DNA of 64,000 nucleotides from Neoceratodus forsteri (lineage: Eukaryota; Chordata; Ceratodontiformes; Ceratodontidae): NCBI GenBank assembly GCA_016271365.2, contig CM028132.1, forward strand, positions 1,184,621,001 through 1,184,685,000, in the 5' to 3' direction. Positions 33,231 through 43,754 of the stretch are shown here, piece after piece; position 1 is the stretch's first letter; every line of letters starts with the position of its first letter. The notes under the pieces were generated by a model. It was given only the letters and a program-made list of their open reading frames with translations. It was not told the DNA's origin and did no database searches. The position numbers and the translations under genes are program-made.

Positions 33231-33417
33231 TCTATATCTTGATTAAGTGCTGCATTCCCAAACCACCTCCTGATGCGTTCTAAAGTACAGTACCATGCAT
33301 CTGAACATTTTGGAAATGCAAGCACTGCAGGCAACCTGTCAGTTTTGGTTTTTTTAAATACAGCTACAGTTTTGATAACTTTGAAGAAATAGGTCCTATA
33401 AGGCTGCTGATAGGGAG

Positions 33418-33560
33418 GACTAGTCTGTGAGTTCAGGTTGTGACACCATCAGTGGAGTTTCATTGAAACTGACTTTTTTGAACAGGGAGTGAAATCGGTG
33501 TTACAAAATAGCTCATAACTTTAAAACGAAATAACGTCGAAACCTAATTTTTGGTACAAG
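33418..33560. repeat. Right arm of the inverted repeat flanking the minisatellite
   Basis: Inverted counterpart of 31,170-31,303, about 75-80% alike by eye. Whether the pair are the ends of one DNA transposon containing the array or two separate insertions cannot be settled here. Confidence 0.65.
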
Positions 33561-34035
33561 ATTTATTGGGAGTAGGCTGATTCTAATTTTGCAGTGTAGT
33601 ACTTTTGACCGGACTCCCTCCTCCCAGTGCTACAGCTCATCCAGCTGTAAAAATGGCAGTGGCAGGGCCCTCCAGAAAACAAGATGCTGAATCTCAGTTG
33701 GGCCATTCTGGGTAAATAAATTCTAACATTTTCAAAGAAGCAATTATTTCTTGTAGAGTGGGCAGGCCTGGCATTGAATATTATTTGACAGACTGAAAAA
33801 ACACATTATTCAGAGCTGGGGAGAGGATGTTGAAGAAGGTACTGGGTTCTAAGGAGTCACTGGACTGGCAGTTAACCACAGTTAGACTCGGGGGGAGAGA
33901 CCCTAGTACTTGGCACTCAGAATGAGAGACTGGCAATGTGTTGCATTGTACAATAATCACCATGCAGACTTATTACTACACTAAAATACTGCTGACAGGA
34001 AATATCATGCTTTATTGTCATACTGGTATATAGTG
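33561..34035. other. No gene recognised
   Basis: Nothing coding or repetitive was recognised between the inverted-repeat arm and the L2 LINE. A 60-codon minus frame at 33,781-33,963 has no motif. Confidence 0.5.
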
Positions 34036-34629
34036 TTTTTTAGGGGTGGGGGTTTATTTGTTATTGTGTTAGTTGTATGGTTATATATTTGTTTGGTTTT
34101 GGTTTTAGAAAATGTGTTGGCCAGGGTTGACGGTTAGGCATTACTCCCCCTCCAGGCTGAGGGATCTTAAGCCCCTTTCTGCCCCCCATTGTCTCAGGTG
34201 TGCCTATAGCTGCTGTAGGGGTCTGGGAATAACAAGGAGGGCAGGGGGCATGGACTCGGCCTGCAAGGGGAGTGGAGAGGGGTGGACGGAGTGGGATAGT
34301 GGGGACAAGGAGACGCCCTGGGCCAAAATGGGTCCTCTCTGTCTGGTTCCCATACCAGGGTTTTAAATAACTGATTAGCAGTTTTTTCTTGGGACAATGC
34401 TAACTGTACAGAAAGTATTTATATAGGTTTTCTAGAAGTGTTATGTTTGTTAAACATAGTGAGGCAAGTGCTATGCATTTTCACAATGTTTTAGCACTTT
34501 TATGAGCAAAACGCTAATCAATTTTTGGAGTTAAATAAAACCCTACCTACCCAAGGGCTCTGCATACTGCAGACAGGTAACTTGATCTCCCCTGGCTGCT
34601 CATCGAACCCGGGTGGTGTTATGCAATGC

Positions 34630-35381
34630 CAGGTCGATTAGGAACAAGACCGCCATAATTGGGGATCTTGTTAATTCGGTCGACATGGCTTGCATCACCA
34701 CGACCTGGTTGGATGGAAATGCTGGCCCTGTTTTGGTTTCAGTGATTCCTCCCGGGTACTTGGTGATACAATAGGCCAAGGATCGATCGTAGGTGCGGGG
34801 GTGTGGCCCTTTGTTTTAAATCAGAACTGAACCTGAGGGAAATCTCAGTGGGAACTACCAACTCCTTTGAATGTATCGTGGGAGAGGGTGTAGGGTGCAG
34901 GATTCTTTTCATCTACCGTCCACCAGGTGATGGGAATGTTTTCTTGCAGGAAGTTGTGGACTTCATCGTCGACCTAACATTGGGACCCCATACATGGCTG
35001 ATCCTTGGAGATTTCAATGCTTGGGTCGACGATGAACTCTCACAGTTTGGACAAGACTTCCACTAGTTCATGAATTCACTGGGCCTCACACAGGTTGTTT
35101 CCTCCTCAACCCATATTGGTGGTCATCCATTTGACTTGGTGTTCCTCCTGGGGATGGAGATATCTGACTTGGTGGTGGAACCAGTTGGGTCATCGGACCA
35201 TCATTCCATCAGCTTCAGTTCTGAGGCCCCCCCAAGAGGTCTGCCCCTATGGAGATGGTCAAGTCACCGCATTTTGAGGGGTGTATCTCTGGATGGCCTG
35301 ATGGCGGAGCTTGACCTATCGAGCATGCCAAGAGAATCGTGGATCCAGAGGATCTTGTGCTTGCCTATAATAAGGCAGTGA
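34630..35381 (+). pseudogene. L2 APE endonuclease
   Basis: Degraded N-part near 34,630-34,800 (RNKTAII, then TTTWLDGNAGPV, where the ETWL Glu is changed). The main block 34,803-35,066 has SVGTTNSFECIV, RILFIYRPPGDGN and HTWLILGDFNAWVDD (GDFN intact). 35,070-35,381 has GHPFDLVFLLGMEISDL and GSSDHHSISF (catalytic SDH intact). An in-frame stop separates the last two blocks. Confidence 0.82.
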
Positions 35382-37328
35382 CAGAGGCCCTGGATTCCAT
35401 TGCTCTGAGTTCAGAGCTCCATTTCTCCTTCATTTCTAGGTCTCCATGGTTTGATGAGGACCTGAGGGAGTTGAGGAGAGTTGGACGAAGGCTAGAGAGG
35501 CGATGGCGGAGATCTGGCCTGGAGTGTGACAGGCTTAGTTTGATGGACCATTATTTGGTCTATCAATCAACAATTTCCCATAAGAAGGCAGAATTCCTGT
35601 CCATGGAAATTGCTGCAGCGCAGAATCAACCAGCTCAGCTTTTCCAGACCATGGACAGATTGTGCAATCCACTCTGTCTTCAGCCCAGAAATGCTTTTTC
35701 ACAAGAGCAGTGTGAGGAGATTGCTCGATTCTTCGCGGATAAGGTTGCCATGATCAGGTCTGAGGTCCGCACGACCCTTTCTCTAGGGAGTAGCAGTCGT
35801 CGGCAGGAGATGTCGGACCCTCGGTTTGAGTGGTGTGACTTTGATCAGCCCACAATCAGTGATATTGTGATGGTTATCCAGACTTTATGTCCTACCAACT
35901 GCGGTTTGGATCCGGGCCCTACGCGTTTGCTTGTTGGCTGCGTTGATGTTATCGGCCCGGTCCTCGCAGAGATTGTCAGGTTATCCTTGGAGAGTGGAAT
36001 TTTCCCACCTTCTCTTAAGGAGGCCATGGTTCAGCCTCTTCTTAAGAAGCCCTCCTTGGATCCCGACTGTCTTAGAAACTACAGACCTGTCTCTAACCTT
36101 CCATTTTTGGGTAAGGTTATTGAGAAGGTGGTGGCTTTACAATTGGATGACCATTTCACCAGCCACAATATCTATGATTCTCTCCAGTCCGGTTTCAGGA
36201 AGAGACATAGTACCGAGACAGCTCTTGTTCGGGTACTAAATGACCTCCTGATAGTGAGAGATCGAAAGACTCGCTCCAGCTTGGTCCTTCTTGATCTCTC
36301 TGCAGCATTTGATACTGTGGACCATGGTGTGCTGCTGGATCGCCTTCATGGTTTATCTGTGGACTATCAGGGCTGTCCTCAGATGGTTTCAATCCTACCT
36401 CATGGGTAGGACTCAGAGTGGTGTCTGGGGTTTGTACCAGCCCCATTCTCCCTGCCCTGTGGGGTTCACTTGAGGATCCATTTTAGTGCCCATGTTGTTT
36501 GTAGTGTATATGCTGTCGTTAGGAGCGATTATTAGATGGTATGGCTTGAGTTTTCACTGCTATGCAGATGATACTCAGCTATACATGTCTTTTGTCCCTG
36601 AACAGGATGATGCCATTTCGGTGCTCAACAGCTGTCTGGCTGAAATTCAGGCCTGGATGAATATGAGCTGGCTAAGGTTGAACCCTGAAAAAACTGAGGT
36701 GTTGGTTGTGAACCCGAGTTGTTGAGAGGTGGGTGTGCTGGCAGGTTCACCTTCGGGCTTGTGGCTCGGAGGTGTCCAGCAAGCTACCTCAGACCGGGTA
36801 TGGAACCAGGGCGTTATGTTTGATAACTGTCTGACTTTGAAATCACAGGTGTCAGCAGTTGTTAAAACCTCTTTCTACCATCTGAGAAATATCGCCTGGG
36901 TGAAATATCTGGTTCCTCCCGATGATCTTCCAACGTTGGTTCACGCCTTCGTTACCTCCCGCCTTGACTACTGCAATGCCCTTTACCGGGGCTGTCGGGG
37001 CTGATATCTGCCACTTGCAGCTGGTGCAGAAACGCCGCTGCCAGGCTGTTGACTGGTGCTTCAAGAGCCAGTCATGTGCGCTGTGCTCATGGTCTGCACT
37101 GGCTCGATTAAGTGGCGGATCACCTTTAAGGTTGCTTTGTTAACCTATAAGGCCCTACGACCAGGGACCGAGCTACCTGAAAGATTTCTTTGCCATGCAT
37201 TGTCCCTCCCTCCTCTCCGATCCACCGATGAGGGATCGCTAGATTCTAGAGTACGCTTTGCAGACATCGAGCAAGGGCATTCAGCTTGCTGCTCTGGCCT
37301 TGTGGAACTTCTACCTCATCGGGTATGA
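35339..37328 (+). pseudogene. L2 reverse transcriptase
   Basis: 35,339-36,409 is an unbroken 356-residue frame from the linker through RT motif [61 protein letters not shown] frameshift follows at about 36,355, then motif B is degraded. 36,486-36,725 has FHCYADDTQLYMSF (motif C, intact) and the thumb start. 36,729-37,004 and 37,056-37,328 complete the C-terminal region. One of the longest intact TE frames here, so the copy is only moderately old. Confidence 0.86.
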
Positions 37329-37633
37329 GATTGCCTGACCGTCCAGAATTTTAAAACTGCATTAAAAACTTATCTTTTTGATCTGGCTTTTGGTAACTGA
37401 AGTGTTTTTATGTGGTTTATATTTATTGGAATTTATATAATGTATGTAATTTTACTTTATTTGTTTTATTTTATTGTACAGGCGCCTTGGTTTTGGAAAG
37501 GCGCCTTTTTGTAAGTAAAAATTTATTGACTGATTGTCATCCCTATATATTGTACGGTATACTGATGGATTATCCAATTAAACATTTCTACTGCTCTCAA
37601 GACAGTTTCTGGGAACTTGTGTGTAAGCACTCA

Positions 37634-37656
37634 TTTTTTTTTTTTTTTTTTTTTTA
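37634..37656. repeat. Poly(T) tract
   Basis: About 23 T residues in a row, followed by AAAA. It may be the tail of an unidentified minus-strand retroposon or a simple repeat. Confidence 0.6.
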
Positions 37657-37799
37657 AAACCAGTTTCTTCTTGCCCAGACCAGCACTCAAGCTGCCACAG
37701 TGACCTCACAGTCATGTACTGCTCTCTTTCTATATCGATGTTCTATATTTTACTGGAGATTGTTTATATAACTCCATAAAAGTACACATGGAAGGCATA

Positions 37800-38491
37800 A
37801 TAGGAAAAACTGTGACAGCAGGTGTTTATTTTGTTGAAATAACACTGCTCCCTTGCTTGTTATACAGTATTTCTATATTACTTTTCCCATTTCCAACATA
37901 CTGTATCATAAATAAAAGAGAAATACATTTTCAACCATGTAAAGGAATGGATAAATGGAATATACAATATAAATCTTTGCTAGTTACTTTCCATTGGAAG
38001 GAGGGAGAAGGGTTCTTGCATTACAGTCTTTGATACATCTCATTCTTCCTGCAGTTCATTATCAAAAACGTGAGCTGTTTTAACTCCTGGAAAAAATGGT
38101 TACAGTGCAATCAGTTTTAGTCTGAACAGTGGAAACTATTTCACTGCCTGCTGATCGCTACTTGCACTGTGTAGCACCCAGACATGCTGCATTATTCAGA
38201 TATGTCTTTTCCCGTCTGCTGAAAAGATGAGTTCCTGAGATGAGAAAATGCATACAACATTCCAGATTTCAAGCACTTCCGTAGGCTCCCTCAAACATTG
38301 TAGTCGGGGGACTTTCCTTCTGGCTGCCTCATCCGTATCTGTAGTGTTGCAAAAGCTGCTATAGTCACATGAAACAAGATCTGCCACAGATTGCGCAGTT
38401 CATACAGGTACATATTACACAAGCAGATTAAACCAAAAACAAGGAAAGACTTGACGTTCCGCCACAATGTGCCGTATAGAAGCAGGTAACA
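37800..38491 (-). CDS. Probable last exon (CDS end plus 3' UTR) of a host membrane-protein gene
   Basis: Minus-strand exon with all expected signals. A pyrimidine-rich tract and TTTACAG acceptor end at 38,492. From 38,491 comes an open reading of 66 codons in phase 0, ending in TGA at 38,291-38,293, then a ~480-base 3' region with AATAAA (plus-strand TTTATT at 37,825-37,830). The peptide is not TE-like: [20 protein letters not shown], a second hydrophobic stretch [15 protein letters not shown], and a hydrophilic end [14 protein letters not shown]. Two likely membrane helices suggest the C-terminus of a multi-pass membrane protein. I cannot name the family with confidence. Upstream exons would lie to the right, and the TEs from 38.5 kb on may be its intron. 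Confidence 0.6.
37825..37830 (-). promoter_or_regulatory. Poly(A) signal AATAAA for the host exon
   Basis: Canonical hexamer on the minus strand, 460 bases after the stop codon of the putative last exon. Cleavage would be expected at about 37,800-37,815. Confidence 0.5.
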
Positions 38492-38875
38492 CTGTAAATG
38501 AAACAAGAAAAAGAAAGTTTACCTCTCCGTAATGAACCACACTAATATAGTGGATTTTGACTCTCATGAGAAGTAAAATTTTCAAGGAATAACACAGGCT
38601 AACAGGTTCACTATACATTAATATCAATTCTGAATTATTAAATGGATAGGAGAAATTCTGAAAGCTGAAGCAGTCTGTGACGGTATCTCAGAATATCATG
38701 AGTGGTCAGAACTGAATTACAAGATCAGCCAAATGCCAATACTTTGGGGCCATTTTATAAATGCAGTAATACACTACAGGGTGTTATATCATAGGATGCC
38801 GTTACAACTTGCGTGGTTGAAGGCTTGAGGCATAACACACCCAAGACATCACAACGTCTCATGATATTCAACACC

Positions 38876-39709
38876 CTATTATGACAGGGTTTAATATGGA
38901 CCTGTCCCAGTTGTTATGCAGAAAAAGTTTAAATGCAAGGATCTGTTCTATTCTCTCCTTTTAGAAACATAGACTTTGACAGCAGATAAGGACCGTTTTG
39001 CCCACCAAGTCTGCCCATTTTCCTACCTACCTACTGGATAAGCTGCAGATCCTAGTTAATCAACAGCCTATTTTCTGTCTCTTGTCTGTCTGGTTGTCCA
39101 ACCAAATTTTCTCGTGAGACTTTGGGACTTGATCACCCCGACAGTCTTGCAATTCTCTGCCTCTAACTACCTCTCTATCTTCTCTTGCTATTCTGTCTTT
39201 TCTCCCCCCCTTGCATATCTGCTGGTATAAAAATATATGTGAATCATTAGGTGGAAATGTAACTAATACTAGGATCCCTTTGTTTAGAAATGAATATAGT
39301 TATACTGTTGAAAATGATTGCAAAAAGCTGTTTGGAACTCAAGGAGTTAACCTGTTTGCAAACTCTGAGTAGCTGTAAGCAAGAGATCAGTTTTGGGTCA
39401 CAACGTTCTTTTTGCTGCACTTGTTGAAACTTACAAGAACACTGTGTGAAAAGCATGCTGTTTTCTTAACGAGTGGGGACTGCAAAGACATAAAAACAGA
39501 GCTGCAATTTCTTGCAAGAAAACACAGAGACTGAGATTGGAAATTGATAAGAGAAACTCAGAAGGACTGTTTTCTATGTTTCTACTGCCACTGTAAATAG
39601 TTATTCTGAACAATTTTTTATTTTATTTTACTTTTAATAATAAAACTTGTTGCGAATTTTACAACTGCTCCTGGTTTTCCCATACTTCCTGACCTGTGCC
39701 TTGATGACA
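38876..39709 (+). mobile_element. Solo LTR of the Gmr1-like Gypsy family
   Basis: Matches, in opposite orientation, the LTR of the Gypsy element at 53.75-59.4 kb: the start TGACAGGGTTTAATA, then GCAAGGATCTGTT, ACCAAATTTTCTCGTGAGAC, GTTGAAAATGATTGCAAAAA, GTAAATAGTTATTCTGAACA, and the end TGATGACA. A TATA-like CATAAAAACAG (about 39,490) and an AATAAAA (about 39,640) suit LTR promoter and poly(A) sites. No internal Gypsy sequence adjoins either end. A 110 bp CR1 3' end is inserted at 38,964-39,073. Confidence 0.75.
38964..39073 (-). mobile_element. CR1 3'-end fragment inside the solo LTR
   Basis: Only the terminal ~110 bases of the CR1 family seen at 15.6, 20.0 and 63.3 kb (AAACATAGACTTTGACAGCA to ATCAACAGCCTATTT). 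LTR sequence resumes at once on both sides (..TTCTCTCC / TCTGTCTCTTG), so this is a very short 5'-truncated insertion. Confidence 0.8.
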
Positions 39710-40075
39710 CCAGTCATATATTCTTGCTTAATTATATGACTTATCTGCATGCTGCAATCAGTCTGATCAGGATTCTAAACACTAGTAGATATTCCAGCAT
39801 GATGCCTTAAAGCTGCTGCTTTGAATCTTACACTGTGTTCAGATGTTGGGTTTTTCTTTCTATTTTTTAATGAAAATCATATTTTTGTCAGGTTCTATTC
39901 CATTACAGCAAGGCACAAAAAAAGAGTTTAGTTGAGAGATACTGCCATGCCTTGGGTGGTGTGGTACAGGCAAAACCAACACAGTCATTCAATTCCATTT
40001 CATACACATAATGTTACAGGTAACACTGCCCAATCGTCACAGCAAAACCCCAAAATTATTCACCTGCATTTATGT
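39710..40075. other. No gene recognised
   Basis: Low-copy sequence between the solo LTR and the palindromic element; nothing identified. Confidence 0.5.
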
Positions 40076-40227
40076 AAGCAATAATACCCAACACGGTGGG
40101 CGGTACTGGGCAATACCGAACTGCCCAGGGGCGTAATGAGGCCCGACATCACAGGCGGAGGGCCTTATAGCCCCTGGAAGGTCCGGTATTGCCCATACCG
40201 CCTACCCTGGAGGGTATTATTGCGCTT
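40076..40227. repeat. Palindromic MITE-like hairpin, about 150 bp
   Basis: Ends GCAATAATACCC (left) and GGGTATTATTGC (right) are exact inverted copies. The arms continue as GGGCGGTACTGGGCAATACC against GGTATTGCCCATACCGCC and a CCCAGGGGC/GCCCCTGG pair. Nearly the whole element folds on itself. Non-coding. Confidence 0.7.
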
Positions 40228-40338
40228 AGAAAATGGGCACTGTGTGAACTGTATTTAAAATATATATCTTTTTAAGTTTTCACGGTGAAATTATTTTATT
40301 TACTTTTATTTTAATAAAGTAATCCCTCCGCCTGTTTT

Positions 40339-40403
40339 TTTTTTTTTTTTTGTCTTCTGGCAGGTTGTCAAGGTTACACTCGCCACCTCCCCCTTCACAC
40401 CCA

Positions 40404-40439
<36 letters not shown>
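40339..40439. repeat. Poly(T) and CA microsatellite
   Basis: A T run at about 40,337-40,352 and a (CA)n/(AC)n run at 40,409-40,439. Simple repeats. Confidence 0.85.
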
Positions 40440-40446
<7 letters not shown>

Positions 40447-41130
40447 GGCAGTTTTGAATTGTTTGTTATTTAATCATTTTTGCTTTGATTGTTTGAAGGG
40501 AAGTGGAGGCGGTAGCAGACGATCGGCGACATCAGAGATCGTCCTTGGTTACTCGCTCTCCCCCGCCAGCTGCGCAGCCCACAAGGACTATTGACTATTT
40601 TAAAATATTTTTTCAATGCTTTTGGGTTTCTTTATTTCTGGTATTGGAGAGTCAGCGGTAGGGCAAGTAGGGGACCGGAAGTTGAGGAGACGGTCACGGA
40701 AGATGAGACTTCGCAAATGAGCGAGCGAGAGTGAAAGTTATGGGAGTCAGAGAAAGGAGAAAAACTGCTGTAGAGAGAGAGAGCAAGGAACCGAAGATAG
40801 AAGTAAGAAATTGTAATAGTGATTTTTGAATCTGCAGACTGGCACGGCAGGTGGGGGAAGGTGGCGCATTGCACAGCATAGATTTTATAGATCTCTGTTA
40901 CCGAGGGCAAAAAAATGGCGGCTCGTCAGTATGCCATTTCGGGGTGCTCAAAGATAGTCTTAGGTAATGGGGCACCTTGAATTGGCACTTCTTTCGAAGT
41001 GGGCATCTATCGTAAGTTAATGTACCCGCTGCTATAGCTATCAGCCAATCAGAGAGCTGATAGTGTCTAGGCCATTTTCTAAGGTGCATATTTATGATGC
41101 AGACTTTTTTTAAACAGAAGATAAGAAAAA
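40440..41130. other. No gene recognised
   Basis: GC-richer stretch (40,500-40,600) then purine-rich sequence with GAGA repeats (40,740-40,800). A 22-base block near 41,064-41,085 is loosely the inverse of 40,222-40,245, perhaps ends of a larger degraded element. No ORF with a known motif. Confidence 0.4.
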
Positions 41131-41325
41131 ATTACTCACCATAGTAATGCTGTTTCTTCTAATTGAGTCTTGCTGTATTCTGACTATATGCAGTTAGCCC
41201 CAGCACTTGAACTGCTCCGGAGAGGAAAGGGTTAACTATGCAGCAGCATAGAACGTTGACCTCAAGCTCAGTTTTCAAACCTCTGTCTCTGGTACATCTC
41301 AGTATAACTGTCAGATTCTTACGAG
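41131..41325 (-). repeat. DIRS-D left ITR
   Basis: Inverted copy of 46,582-46,748 across about 165 bases. Its extra outer ~45 bases (TTACTCACCATAGTAATGCT) are unique to the left end and reappear inverted in the ICR. Confidence 0.85.
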
Positions 41326-41434
41326 CAAAACTAACTAAAGTTATGGAAATTGTTTAATTTTGGGCCAAAAGGCAACAAAACTTGGGTCCGAAAGACTCAA
41401 GTCGAGAACCCAAGAATAAATAGAATAGATAGTG

Positions 41435-41470
<36 letters not shown>
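41435..41470. repeat. AT dinucleotide microsatellite
   Basis: A (TA)n run of about 17 units inside DIRS-D, between left ITR and ICR. Confidence 0.9.
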
Positions 41471-41475
<5 letters not shown>

Positions 41476-41603
41476 AAACAACAGTAAAACAAAAACCACC
41501 CCATCCTGAATAGAGGGAGGTGCAATTATACCTCTTAGGTGCAACACTGTACCTGCCAGCCCACATCCCAAAACTAGAGGTTTGGAGGAGGCAGGAGGGA
41601 GGT

Positions 41604-41710
41604 CAGAATACAGCAAGACTCCATTAGAAGAAACAACATTATTATGGTGAGTAATTTTTTCTTCAAACAACATGAAGTCTTGCTGTATTCGGACTATATG
41701 CAGACTGCCA
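41604..41710 (-). repeat. DIRS-D internal complementary region
   Basis: 41,604-41,656 is the reverse complement of the outer left end (GTCAGAATACAGCAAGACTC.. to ..ATGGTGAGTAA). 41,676-41,710 (AAGTCTTGCTGTATTCGGAC) is the reverse complement of the right end. The junction lies at about 41,657-41,675. Confidence 0.85.
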
Positions 41711-43111
41711 AGAAGTTACCCCCAGGAGGAGAGAACACAGAACCTTACTTTGGGAACATGCTCTGCAACATTGCTGTACCAAACCTAGCATCACTCCTAG
41801 TCTGATGTCCAGAGAGTAATGCTTGGTGAATGTATGGACTGTTTTCCAGGTGGCTGCTTTACAAATTTCTACCAAGGGGATATCTCTAGCAGCAGCAAGA
41901 GAGGCAGCTGTACCTCTAGTCTAGTGGGCCCTCAGGCCTGAAGGAGGTTCTTTACCCAATTTGGCATAGCAGAATTGGATACAAGAGACAATCCACCTGA
42001 CAACAGTTCTTTTAGTAGCAGATATACCTTTACCCACTTCCCCATAAGTGAGAAATAGCTGGAGACAATCATTTCTATGTACCTTAGTATGCTCTATGTA
42101 GTAGCTAAGTGCCCTTTTAACGTCCAGACTGTGTAATTTTTTCTCCCCTTAAGAATGGTCAGTGAAAAACACAGGTAGAAACAGATTGGTTCAGATGAAA
42201 ATCTGATACTTTAGGTAGAAACTTTCTATTCGTCCTGAGGACCACCTTATCTCTATGGAAGGAAATAACGTCAGGTTCAACTGACAGGGCCTGAAATTCA
42301 CTAATCATCCTGGCAGAAGTAATAGCTACCAGGAACACAGTTTTCCAGGTAAGTACTTAAGCTCGGACGAAGCTAAAGGCTCAAAGTGTGGCTACATAAG
42401 CTGTGCAATGCAGACATTCAGATCCCAAGCTGGGGTAGGCTCTCTAAAAGGAGGGTTAATGTGAACCAGGCCTTTGAAGAACTTACTGAAGATAGGATGT
42501 GATGCCAGGGAAGAGCCCTTCCCTGCAGAAAGAAAGGCAGACACAGCTGCTAGATGAACCTTAAGGGTTGCGGGCCTAAGGCCTGGACCATTAAAGTGTA
42601 CCAGATAAGCTAAGGCTGTGGCAATGCCTGCAGCATCTGGTTGTATGCCTCTCTGAGAACACCAAATGCTGAATCTTATCCATTTAGAATTATAAGTTTT
42701 TCTGATAGAAGGTTTCCTAGAGACCTTCAGAATATCCATCACTCCCTGAGAAAGATGCAGGCCTGCATATTCTAACTCTTCAAGAACCAGGCTTTGAGAT
42801 TGAGAGACTAGAGATTGGGGTATCAAATCCTCCCCTGAGAGGAGGTTAGAAGATTGTGTCTCCTGGGAAGAGACAGGAGGAATGACACTGCCAGAGACAA
42901 CAGCAGAGGATACCAAGGTTTTCTGGCCCAGTCTGGAGCCACTAGTATCTGTGCAGGGTTGAGACCTGATCTTGACCAGAACTCTGAACAACAGAGGGAA
43001 GGGAGGAAAGGCATACAGAAACCTGCCCTTCCAATCCAATAGGAGAGCATCTAGAGGAACAGTCCCTAGGACTACAGCAGAACAGAGGAAGTTGATTGTC
43101 TGGGGCTGCAA
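41711..43111 (-). pseudogene. DIRS-D tyrosine recombinase
   Basis: The N-terminal half is open (42,392-43,111, 239 residues): linker, then RKPSIRKTYNSKWIRFSIW, LRPATLKVHLAAVSAFLS and FREPTPAWDLN. The C-terminal half (41,711-42,390) is in broken frames: GLRAH then a stop, TRGTAASLAAARDIP (the HxxR box with its Ser codon now TAG), then CKAATWKTVHTFTKHYSLD with the Tyr nucleophile. The domain order matches the other DIRS recombinases here. Confidence 0.82.
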
Positions 43112-43754
43112 AGAGATATATCTCTGGAGTGCCCCATCTGGCGAAGATTATTTTCAGGATGTGAGGGTCCAGGGTCCATTCGTGATGGCCCTGGGAAATT
43201 CTGCTCAAAGCATCTGCCAAGCACACTGTCCTTCCCTGGAAGATGAACTGCTGTCAGGGAAGCCTGAAGAGAGTAGGCTAGAGACCACAGTTTCATGGCC
43301 TCTGTGCACAAGGCTGTGGACCGAGTGCCCCCTTGCTTGTTTATGCACCACATTGTGGTGGTGGTGGTGTCTGTCCTGACCTGCACCACTTTGCCTTTGA
43401 CTAACTCTGAGAATGCCTGAAGAGCTAGGAACACTGCACTGAGTTCCAAAAGATTGATATGAAGGAGACACTTCTGTTGTGACCAAACACCCTGAGTGCC
43501 CCCAGATGGGTTCCCCAACCTAGGAGAGAAGCATCTGTGGTTAGAACCACTGAGGGAGCTTGATTGAGAAATGGAACACCTTGTCTGAGACTGTCCTGAT
43601 CCAGCCACCACTGGAGAGCTTGGACCAGAGTCTGAACCACTGGAATCAGTATAGTGAGAGAGTCTTTTTTCTGAGACCAAAACGACCTTAGGTGGAACTG
43701 AATGTCCCTCATCCGAAACCTGACTCCTTGTACCACTGCAGTTGAAGCTGCCAT
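43072..43754 (-). pseudogene. DIRS-D RNase H domain
   Basis: 43,425-43,754 has VVLTTDASLLGWGTHLGA (first catalytic Asp). The overlapping frame at 43,072-43,680 carries LLHINLLELSAVFLALQAF (catalytic Glu), VQVRTDTTTTTMWCINKQGG (second Asp region) and the region after it. A frameshift lies near 43,500, between the first and second motifs. Followed by the recombinase, preceded by RT. Confidence 0.83.

Larger units (their letters stand above)
34036..37530 (+). mobile_element. L2-type LINE (plus strand), 5'-truncated
   Basis: The same family as the copy at 2.2-6.8 kb: the ORF start TVRHYSPSRLRDLKP at about 34,127, endonuclease at 34,600-35,250, RT at 35,339-37,330. The 3' end forms the stem-loop AGGCGCCTT..AAGGCGCCTT (37,480-37,510) followed by ATTTATTGACTGATTG. 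Its 5' UTR is mostly missing compared with the other copy. Coding blocks are in different frames. Confidence 0.85.

Noticed and set aside
38196..38387. 63-codon minus frame overlapping the host exon in another phase
   Set aside because: It would ignore the splice acceptor and lacks hydrophobic pattern; the phase-0 reading from 38,491 explains the region better.
40222..41085. Possible ~860 bp element with inverted ends
   Set aside because: The proposed ends share only about 18 of 22 bases and no further complementarity was seen; noted only as unassigned.
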